Made by a program: the position numbers and the translations under genes. Source: Isotricha intestinalis (Eukaryota; Ciliophora; Litostomatea; Vestibuliferida; Isotrichidae). From it: DNA of 16,338 nucleotides. This document shows, piece by piece, positions 9,283 through 16,338 of the stretch (its first letter is position 1; each line of letters starts with the position of its first letter). Under the pieces are notes generated by a model. The model was given only the letters and a program-made list of their open reading frames with translations, was not told where the DNA came from and ran no database searches. Where the stretch lies: contig JAJJLU010004230.1 in the NCBI GenBank assembly GCA_023807065.1, forward strand, positions 1-16,338, in the 5' to 3' direction.

Positions 9283-9586
9283 TTAAAATACGATTATAAT
9301 TATTGATTCCTTTTTGTAAAATTTACATATTAACATGAGGTGAACTTTTCATAGATTAAATAGGATATAAATTCGCATATTCATTATATTAGGAAATGGA
9401 TCATATAGGAATATGAGTAATTGATTATTAATATTATTACATTCAGAGAATAAATCTATTAAATCAACTGTTTTTATTCTTTTAAAAGATATTATATTAA
9501 ATTTCCTATATCTGATAAATCAAATATTTTTAAATCATATTGTATCATATTGATGGTGTTATTCTTTTTTGATTAAATTTTTCATT
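9283..9586 (-). pseudogene. Decayed coding segment upstream of the vWA fragment
   Basis: On the minus strand one frame is open for 56 codons (9352-9519) and reads SFKRIKTVDLIDLFSECNNI followed by QLLIFLYDPFPNIMNMRIYI. A TGA at 9349-9351 interrupts it, and the same frame then continues VHLMLICKFYKKES to a TAA at 9283-9285. Upstream of 9519 another frame gives YDLKIFDLSDIGNLI. The composition is richer than the adjacent spacer. It lies on the same strand as, and 5' to, the vWA fragment and could be part of the same ancestral gene, but the link is only positional. No domain is recognised. Confidence 0.4.
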
Positions 9587-9714
9587 TTTTTATATTATTT
9601 TTATAATAAAATGAGTAAAAAGATGAAGATTAATTTAAATGATTTTAAAAAAACCTGCGAAAAGAAGAAAACGAAATCGAAATAAAGTGATGAATTAATT
9701 TATTATTGATTTAC

Positions 9715-10483
9715 TACAAAAATGACTTAAAATCATCAAAAGCTTTTTTTACTGCTATTTCAAACATAATTTTATCAATAAAAGACTAAACAATATTATT
9801 CACAAAATCTTTTTTTTTAATATTTCATATTTTTCTTTCACATTTTCATGTTTAATTTCTAATTTATTAATTTTTCTTTTAATATATTATATTTGTTAAT
9901 TGAAATTTGAAACATCTTTTTTAATTCTTTTATTTTTTTTTTTTGAGATTTAATTTTCTTGATATCTCATATTCATCCAATAATTCAATATCTGAAAAAA
10001 TATTTGATGTATTTTGCTACGAATGTGTTTCGTTATCTTTTAAATTTTTTTCAATTTTTTTTTGGTTTTAATTCCAATATCAATGAATTCATTTTCATCT
10101 TCTTATTCTTTTCCTTCTTTTTTTTTCTTTATCTTCTTTTTCTTTGTCTTCTTCTTTATTTTCTTCATCATTAATTTTTGTTTCTTTGACTTCATTTTTT
10201 TTCTTTTTTACCAATATCCAAAATACAAATCACTTCTTATTTTTATTTCATAGAATAATTTCTAATTCTTCCAGTCTGTCAATAAAATCATTTATATTTT
10301 TGATTATGACTATGACCTCCCTTTAATATATATTGTTGATTTTTATTTAGAATTATATATGTTTTTTTATTGGTACATAATCTAATCTGACGATCATTAC
10401 AACAATTACATAATATTTGTTATGAAATAGTTAAACTTGATTTTGTTATTAAATATTATTGTTCTTTATGTAACTTTTTGTTT
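9715..10483 (-). pseudogene. Decayed gene: possible zinc finger followed by a Lys/Glu-rich coiled coil
   Basis: Minus-strand frames read as one protein broken by stops and frameshifts. The N-terminal part (open 10291-10419) contains ILCNCCNDRQIRLCTN and, further on, QYILKGGHSHNQ. The Cys spacing followed by HxH after a short beta-like stretch recalls FLYWCH-type zinc fingers of MULE-related transposases, though a typical WRC motif is not intact. Next come NDFIDRLEELEIIL, a highly charged run (INDEENKEEDKEKEDKEKK, about 10100-10180), QNTSNIFSDIELLDEYEISR (about 9955-10016), HENVKEKYEILKKK and lastly IMFEIAVKKAFDDFKSFL ending in TAG at about 9716. Breaks include TGA, TAG and TAA codons and a shift at a 12-base homopolymer (9933-9944). 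Plus-strand Phe-rich open frames across 9959-10326 are antisense shadows of this segment. The zinc-finger reading is tentative. Confidence 0.5.
10106..10170. repeat. Polypyrimidine/polypurine tract
   Basis: The plus strand is almost entirely C and T with few interruptions, rich in TCTT/TTCC motifs; the minus strand is the matching A/G tract. It encodes the Lys/Glu-rich stretch of the decayed gene on the minus strand, so its origin is probably ordinary coding sequence. Such tracts can form triplex structure, but nothing here shows that it does. Confidence 0.5.
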
Positions 10484-10611
10484 TACAAATAATATAAAAA
10501 TTCCTATTTATTATCTTTTTCATAATTTTATTTGCACTTCATAATTTTTTTTATTTTATTTTTTACAAAAATTATTTAATATATTTCAAATTTTTTTAAT
10601 TTATTTTGATT

Positions 10612-10816
10612 ATGATGTCTTCAGATAATGAAAATAATTTAATTAAAAATAATTTAGAAGAAATAATAAATATAGATAAATGGTATAGTATTAAAAAAGA
10701 TATTACTTTAGAAGAAAATTTAAAAAATAAAATTTAATTCAAATCTTGATGAAAGAGATGTAAAGAAATATAATATTCAATTTAATATAATTTATGATGG
10801 AATTATATATAATTAA
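10612..10816 (+). pseudogene. Short split reading frame with one frameshift; unknown
   Basis: An ATG-ATG start at 10612-10617 opens a 41-codon frame (MMSSDNENNLIKNNLEEIIN onward, including DKWYSIKKDITLEENLKNK) that stops at TAA 10735-10737. The overlapping next frame is open from 10724 to a TAA at 10814-10816 and continues in the same style with NSNLDERDVKKYNIQFNIIY and DGIIYN. A single extra base within the A-rich run at 10722-10732 explains the break. The corrected frame would give a small acidic/basic protein of about 67 residues. It may be a small gene hit by a sequencing or real frameshift, or the surviving start of a larger lost gene. It is convergent with the large vWA gene, whose stop lies 78 bases away. 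No family is recognised. Confidence 0.4.
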
Positions 10817-10894
10817 AAAAATATATATTAAATTAATATAGATTTTTACTTGATTATTTATTTATAACTGATTTAAGGAAATTTGAAAATATAA

Positions 10895-13800
10895 TTAAAT
10901 ATCTTTTGGAGCAGCACAAATTACTGCTTCAATTATTGAATCATTGAAATTATCAAAAATTTCTTTTTCTGAAAATGAATTAAAATCTTTAATCAAAAAC
11001 ATTGTTCCTCCATAAGATTTATATAATTCACTGCATTTGTTAAAAGATAGTTCAGCAGAATTTTTAACTTGGAAAGCATATATTTTAATGTTTTTTTCAG
11101 CGACAGTTTTAATTAAAGGAGGAAGTTTAGCATTTTCTTCATTATGTTTATCTTGAAGGCAAAAATCAATACCATGTGCTGGTGAATCTGCAATATGAAT
11201 AATTAATCTAGTTCCATTTCTCCAAGCTATTGAATCAATAGCTAAATTATAAGCTCCCACCCAATCTTCTGGTTCATCTCCACCTCCATAAGCTTTTATT
11301 CCTTCAATTTTATTTTTCAAATCAATTACATCATCTGTTAATTGAATTAAATCATGTTTATCAGAAGGAGAATCTATTGGATCTCTATAAAAGATTGCAC
11401 CAAAATTAAAACTTACCAATGGATATTTTGAGTTTAATTCATTTGAAATATTTATACATTGGTTTTGTACACTTCTAATCCATTTTTCCATTGAACCTGT
11501 TGCATCTACCATATAAACAATATCGAAATTATTTTCATTATTGATAAAATCATTCCATTTTTCAGGAGGATCAATAATTTGATAATTTATTTTTTTAGGT
11601 CTCCATTTTTTTGGTTCTGTATCATAATTAGTCCAAGACATTTCTGGTCTTGCAGTCCAAGCTGATAAATTTTGAATATAAATTTTTGTTCCTGCAGAAT
11701 CTAAATTAGTAAATAATTTAGTAAATCCACAATCAATAAAAATATCTCCTCTTTTAGAAGAATCTGAAGGATAAAATAAACTAGTTATTCCTCCTTCTGA
11801 ATCAACTGCAAATTTAATAAAAGGAGAAATATCTGTTTCTGGAGGAATATATGATATAGTTATTCCTTCAAAAAATGTATTTAAACTATGTGCTATTGAA
11901 GGTCTCTCAGAATTATTAGACATTTGTTTTGTTTGATTAAATAATCCTTTACCATTTAATTTACCAGTTTTATCTCCTTTAATATTTTGTTCTCCTTTAT
12001 GTTCTCCTCCTATTTGAAAATTTGCTTTTTTTCCATTTTCAAATTCTGCCATTTTTAAAAATAAATTAGTTTGATAAGTTAATGGTTCTCCATCTGCAAG
12101 AAAAATAATTGAACCTCCATTTTTCCAAAATTGAATTAATACTTCCATAAATTGACCAATAAAATTAGGATTATCTTTTTTATTTGGTAAAATTCCTTGT
12201 TGAGGACCATTGATTACCCAAACACAATAATAAGGACAATTTCCATTTTCATCTTTTGCTAACTCAATTATCGCATCTTTATAATTTTTTACCACCACTG
12301 TTTGAATACCATAATAAGCAACAATTGAATTTATACAAGAAACACTATTATTAGGTGGAGTTGATATATATTTATCATGTACCCATTTAGATTCTTTTTT
12401 ACTCAATTCATTTGTCCATAACATTACAATTAATATTTTTTGAGTTTCTAATATATTTTCTATATACATTGATGAATTTTCACCTATTATATTTCCAAAT
12501 TCATCTTTAACTAAATTTTCATCATCTTCATCAATTTCAATATTATATAAATCATCATTTGAGTCAATATTATAAATTATATTATTCAATTCATCTTTTA
12601 ATTCTTTATATAATGGTTTTTCTTTTGTATAATTAATGAAATTATTAATTATTTCATTAAGATCATTTAATTCTAAATTTGATTCAATTCCTATAACAGG
12701 CATAGTATCAATTCTCTTTCCTAAAGATTCACCAAAAAATGAGCTAATTCCCTTTAATAAATAATCTGCATTTATGGAATAAATAGCTTGTCTAAATAAT
12801 GATTCAATTCCTTTTGGATAATTACCTATTCCAACACCAAATATATTCATTCCATTTTGAATACATCTATTAACTGTGTCTGATATTCTATATTGTTCTT
12901 CTTTATTATAAATTCCATCTGTTAAAACAAAAGTATAATTTGGTCTAATAGAAGGACCAATTCTAAATATATCATAAGCAGCATGAATTGCAGAAGCTAA
13001 ATCAGAACATGAATTTCTTTCTTGTAAAAAATAAAATAACGAATTCCAAATTTCACTTTTTGGATTTAATGCCATATTTGTGGAAATATCAGAACATAAA
13101 ATTATAGGACTTGAACTTGTTGTTATGATAAGTGAAAAACTTGGTAAATCAGAAGTTATAAAAGAACAAAGAAGAGATTTGATAGTAAAGAAAGTATGAT
13201 TAATTGAATCAGAACTCATAGTTGAAGAGGAGTTATCTATTATTATTGATACACTATAATATTTAATAAATCCGGCATTTAATTCTAAATAAATTTTTGG
13301 TTCCGGTTCTGGATTAATATGATTCATTAAGACAGCATCAATATCTAATTCACTTCCTGTAGCTGATAATTTTTTCTGTGTTGGTTTATTTCTTTTAAAA
13401 ATATTTTCTATTTGAGCATCTGTGTTAATTTTTGTTTTCATAAATTCTTTTTCAAATAAAAATAAATCTTGTTGAATATTTTCTTTTATTTTAATTTTTA
13501 AAAATTTACTTAATTTACCTAAATAAAGTTTTGTTTTTAGATGATCTTTTTCTTTCGATTTTGAAAAAGGTGTTTTTGCTTGATATATATATATTCCTTC
13601 AATTTGTCTTAATTTTAAAAATTCATCTTGAAAATTTAAATTATTATAATATTCCATATTTTCAAAACAAGGAAGAGGAGAAATAATAAAAGTAGGTTCA
13701 TAATATGTTATTTTAGGAAATGTTTTATTTTCATTATTCCTTAATAGAGTATTGACAACCAAATAATTTAAGTCATCAATAATTGATTGAGAAATTTCAG

Positions 13801-16338
13801 GAAATAATCCTACAATTTTAACATTATCAAATTGTTTTTCAAAATTATTCCACAAATTTATTAATTCTTTTTCATCTTGAGAATCTCTGAAATATTCAGA
13901 TTTAATAAATATAAAAGCATATTTTGTTCCTTGATCTTTATATAAAATATCTGCCCATTTATTTTTATTTAAATTATTTATTTTTTTTAATCCTTCATAT
14001 AAACCATCACTTAAAACAAAAACATTTCTATATTTTAAATTTTCATTTTCATTTTTCATTTTTTCATCAGCCCATTTAAGAGTGCTAAATAATTTCATTT
14101 TTATTCTTTTGATAAAAATACAATCTGCAATTTTTTGTAAAATTGCATAATTATGAGGTTCATCGAAGTCTTTTAAAACACATTTACATTTTCCATCAGC
14201 ACAAATAGCAATTGAATATGGTATATTATAGTAATAAAAAATTTCAGTTAATGCACACATTATTAAAATATTAAAGCTTTTACATTGATCACTTATATAA
14301 GATGAAGCATCTATTATTATATTAGAATAAGATTTATTAAATGGTATATCAAATTTTTTATTATTAATATTTTCATTAATAGCAATTGTAAAAGAAGAAG
14401 CTAAAATTCGAGATAATTTATAGATTTCAATTATACTTAATTTAAAATAATTGTGTTTTTCTTGTAAATATTGAAGTGTTGGAATTATTCCTTCTATAAA
14501 ATCTTCTTTTATACTATCTGTTTCTTTTGTTGCTTTAATCTTCTTTAAAGAACGATTTATTCCTGAGTCAATATCAAAATATTTATCTGATATCTTTGAT
14601 ATTTGTTTAGAAACTTCTTTTTCAGGATTATATACTTTAGCTATTATTTTCTTTTTTTGTTCTTTTTCTATTTTAATCATATTATTCTCTTTCTCTCCTT
14701 CATCATATATTTCATCTTCCTGTTTTTTGTTTAAATTATTATCAAAAATCACATTTGTAATTGTTTCTTGAAAATTAAATATATCTTTATTTTTATCATT
14801 TTGTAAATTTATGTTCACTAAATTATTTTCTTCTACTAAAGAATTTATTTTTATATCTTCTTTTTTCTCAAAATTGTTTTGTTCTATATCTTTAGGATGA
14901 TTAGGTACATAGAAATCATTACTAAATTCTTTTGCATATTTTTTATTATACATAATATTACCTATATCTAAACCTATACTTGTTATCATATTTAACTTAT
15001 TTTGATTTATTTTTTTCTTTTTTGGCTTTTCTATAAAAATAATAGATTCATTGAGATCATTCCTCTCAAAATTCCATGTTGTTTTAATTAATCCAAAGAA
15101 AGCATCTTTATTAATATATACAGGAGGTTTAATAAAACTATTTTTCAATAAATTATCATCTAAATCTTTAAAATTTACATCTTGAATTGAAATCCCTGCT
15201 AATGAAAATTTATATGCCATTGAAACAAAAGAATTTTTAAATTCATTTATATATTGTGAAATAATCGAATAATTATCATCAGATAAATTTTTATATAATT
15301 TATATAATTTTGTATAAATTATACTTGCTTGTTTTAATCCTTCACTATTATTTTTTGTTTTAGCTTCTTTTACATAAACAGGTAATAATCTACAACATAA
15401 AGTTGAGGAAACATAAAATTCATAATATGATTTTAGAGAGTGTTTTGATATATTTATAAATTTAGGTTCTTTGATGTCTATAATATTAATATTATTATCT
15501 ATTTCTTTTTGTCCTTCATTTTCCAGAACTTCCTCTTGTTGTAAATTAATATTATTTTCTTTTATTGGAAAAATTATGGTATTTGATTTTTCTTCTTGAG
15601 AAATTGTTTTAGATTCCAACGATTTCAAAGTATCTTCTAATTTTTTTTGAAGATTTTGCATCGGAGAATTTTCTAGAAATTTATTAGGTTCATAAATAAC
15701 CTTTATTTCATAATATTCATATTGACAAATTTTTATTTGTTTCTCAAACTCTTCTTGATTGATTAATTTTAATTTTAATAAAATAATTAAATCATTAATT
15801 TGTATTTTATGAATAAAACTTTTAAAAAAATTATATAAATAATCAATTTGTTCATCTATTTTAGTAATTCTTATAAAATTGTTTTCATTTGGAAAATGTT
15901 TTTTAAATATATCATTGAAACATTGTAAAAAAGAATTACTTTTATAATAACAATAAGCAAATGTTAAAAATGATTTATAAGAAGGAGAAGAATTCTTAAG
16001 TTCAGCTAAATAATTTTCTTTTATAATATTATTTTTTTTAAAAATCTCATAATCATTAAAATCATTTATGGTTGGTATATAACTATCATTAATCACATAA
16101 AAAATAGGAAATTTAATAAATATATTACCATACCATGAGAATCTAGGGAATTCAGTTTTAAATTCCGGTGAATTAATTTCTGAATTTTTGTATTCTTTTC
16201 CATTCACTTCTATAATTAAATATTTTTTTTGGATTGAACTGATTTCTTTTTTAGTAAAATACGAAGAACAAACTCCAAATTCACTTAATTTTAATTTTTC
16301 ATTATTTTTTGTATCAATATTATTATCATAATTTATTT
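10895..16338 (-). CDS. Giant protein with three vWA domains and a GATase-like domain (5' end outside window)
   Basis: The frame is open from the right edge to a TAA at 10895-10897, over 1,810 residues. The upstream part (ending KKYLIIEVNGKEY) has no in-frame ATG, so the start is outside; I number from the Val codon at 16205-16207. Residues 1-600 are mostly helical with charged linkers. The first vWA-like domain (about 628-830) has a degenerate metal motif (DASSYIS, 633-639) and VLSDG at 731-735. The second (about 985-1170) has a complete DNSSS (991-995) and VLTDG (1094-1098). A class I glutamine-amidotransferase-like domain (about 1255-1390) follows, with VINGPQQG and GGSIIFLADGEPLTYQTNLF. 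The third vWA (about 1561-1765) has DATGSM (1568-1573), GGGDEPEDW (1641-1649) and HIADSPAHG (1691-1699), resembling the vWA of alpha-kinase/VwkA-type proteins. It has no kinase domain, membrane segment or evident intron. It is probably a metal-dependent scaffold; midasin-like folding of the first two domains is inference. Confidence 0.85.
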   Translation of the reverse strand, partial: INYDNNIDTKNNEKLKLSEFGVCSSYFTKKEISSIQKKYLIIEVNGKEYKNSEINSPEFKTEFPRFSWYGNIFIKFPIFYVINDSYIPTINDFNDYEIFKKNNIIKENYLAELKNSSPSYKSFLTFAYCYYKSNSFLQCFNDIFKKHFPNENNFIRITKIDEQIDYLYNFFKSFIHKIQINDLIILLKLKLINQEEFEKQIKICQYEYYEIKVIYEPNKFLENSPMQNLQKKLEDTLKSLESKTISQEEKSNTIIFPIKENNINLQQEEVLENEGQKEIDNNINIIDIKEPKFINISKHSLKSYYEFYVSSTLCCRLLPVYVKEAKTKNNSEGLKQASIIYTKLYKLYKNLSDDNYSIISQYINEFKNSFVSMAYKFSLAGISIQDVNFKDLDDNLLKNSFIKPPVYINKDAFFGLIKTTWNFERNDLNESIIFIEKPKKKKINQNKLNMITSIGLDIGNIMYNKKYAKEFSNDFYVPNHPKDIEQNNFEKKEDIKINSLVEENNLVNINLQNDKNKDIFNFQETITNVIFDNNLNKKQEDEIYDEGEKENNMIKIEKEQKKKIIAKVYNPEKEVSKQISKISDKYFDIDSGINRSLKKIKATKETDSIKEDFIEGIIPTLQYLQEKHNYFKLSIIEIYKLSRILASSFTIAINENINNKKFDIPFNKSYSNIIIDASSYISDQCKSFNILIMCALTEIFYYYNIPYSIAICADGKCKCVLKDFDEPHNYAILQKIADCIFIKRIKMKLFSTLKWADEKMKNENENLKYRNVFVLSDGLYEGLKKINNLNKNKWADILYKDQGTKYAFIFIKSEYFRDSQDEKELINLWNNFEKQFDNVKIVGLFPEISQSIIDDLNYLVVNTLLRNNENKTFPKITYYEPTFIISPLPCFENMEYYNNLNFQDEFLKLRQIEGIYIYQAKTPFSKSKEKDHLKTKLYLGKLSKFLKIKIKENIQQDLFLFEKEFMKTKINTDAQIENIFKRNKPTQKKLSATGSELDIDAVLMNHINPEPEPKIYLELNAGFIKYYSVSIIIDNSSSTMSSDSINHTFFTIKSLLCSFITSDLPSFSLIITTSSSPIILCSDISTNMALNPKSEIWNSLFYFLQERNSCSDLASAIHAAYDIFRIGPSIRPNYTFVLTDGIYNKEEQYRISDTVNRCIQNGMNIFGVGIGNYPKGIESLFRQAIYSINADYLLKGISSFFGESLGKRIDTMPVIGIESNLELNDLNEIINNFINYTKEKPLYKELKDELNNIIYNIDSNDDLYNIEIDEDDENLVKDEFGNIIGENSSMYIENILETQKILIVMLWTNELSKKESKWVHDKYISTPPNNSVSCINSIVAYYGIQTVVVKNYKDAIIELAKDENGNCPYYCVWVINGPQQGILPNKKDNPNFIGQFMEVLIQFWKNGGSIIFLADGEPLTYQTNLFLKMAEFENGKKANFQIGGEHKGEQNIKGDKTGKLNGKGLFNQTKQMSNNSERPSIAHSLNTFFEGITISYIPPETDISPFIKFAVDSEGGITSLFYPSDSSKRGDIFIDCGFTKLFTNLDSAGTKIYIQNLSAWTARPEMSWTNYDTEPKKWRPKKINYQIIDPPEKWNDFINNENNFDIVYMVDATGSMEKWIRSVQNQCINISNELNSKYPLVSFNFGAIFYRDPIDSPSDKHDLIQLTDDVIDLKNKIEGIKAYGGGDEPEDWVGAYNLAIDSIAWRNGTRLIIHIADSPAHGIDFCLQDKHNEENAKLPPLIKTVAEKNIKIYAFQVKNSAELSFNKCSELYKSYGGTMFLIKDFNSFSEKEIFDNFNDSIIEAVICAAPKDI

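Noticed and set aside
9959..10326. Phe/Ser-rich open frames on the plus strand
   Set aside because: They are antisense shadows of the Lys/Glu-rich and neighbouring parts of the decayed minus-strand gene and have no protein-like composition of their own.
16205..16207. GTG at 16205-16207 as the start of the multi-vWA protein
   Set aside because: The frame stays open and protein-like for a further 43 codons up to the window edge, so the true start lies outside.
1..16338. tRNA or rRNA genes, CRISPR arrays, bacterial operons
   Set aside because: No cloverleaf-like segment with a GTTCGAA-type loop, no evenly spaced direct repeats and no Shine-Dalgarno-linked gene clusters were seen on either strand.

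Overview
The window looks like nuclear DNA of a very A+T-rich unicellular eukaryote (roughly 80% A+T by eye). It has long intron-free reading frames, asparagine/lysine-rich low-complexity protein, large eukaryotic signalling genes on both strands, and no bacterial-style operons or ribosome-binding sites. The frames read well in the standard code: three genes of about 700, 768 and over 1,800 codons contain no in-frame TAA, TAG or TGA and use CAA/CAG for glutamine. I cannot name the organism. Very A+T-rich amoebae, parabasalids or anaerobic fungi would fit the base composition and gene content.

Layout: (1) 1-396 (+) is the 3' end of an unrecognised helical protein. (2) 397-980 is A+T-rich spacer with one 52-codon open stretch. 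(3) 981-3134 (-) is a protein with a conserved N-terminal block and a long Asn/Lys/Ser-rich tail. (4) 3135-3385 is a short divergent upstream region. (5) 3386-5692 (+) is a compact phosphatidylinositol 4-kinase of the type III beta (Pik1) group, the best-identified gene. (6) 5693-10894 is a 5.2 kb stretch with no intact long gene. It holds a G+C-richer decayed gene (5835-6285, -), a coding-like but stop-riddled tract (about 6386-8297, +), a surviving vWA-domain fragment (8303-8986, -), decayed coding segments upstream of it (9283-9586 and 9715-10483, -; the last with a possible Cys/HxH zinc finger followed by a Lys/Glu-rich segment), and a short split frame (10612-10816, +). (7) 10895-16338 (-) is a very large protein with three vWA-type domains and a glutamine-amidotransferase-like domain, running off the right edge.

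The intact genes do not form an obvious pathway. The kinase makes PI4P, a membrane-identity lipid. The multi-vWA protein is probably a metal-dependent protein-interaction scaffold. The centre of the window is best read as a graveyard of broken genes, possibly including mobile-element remains, and it contains a second, unrelated-looking vWA gene reduced to its C-terminal part.
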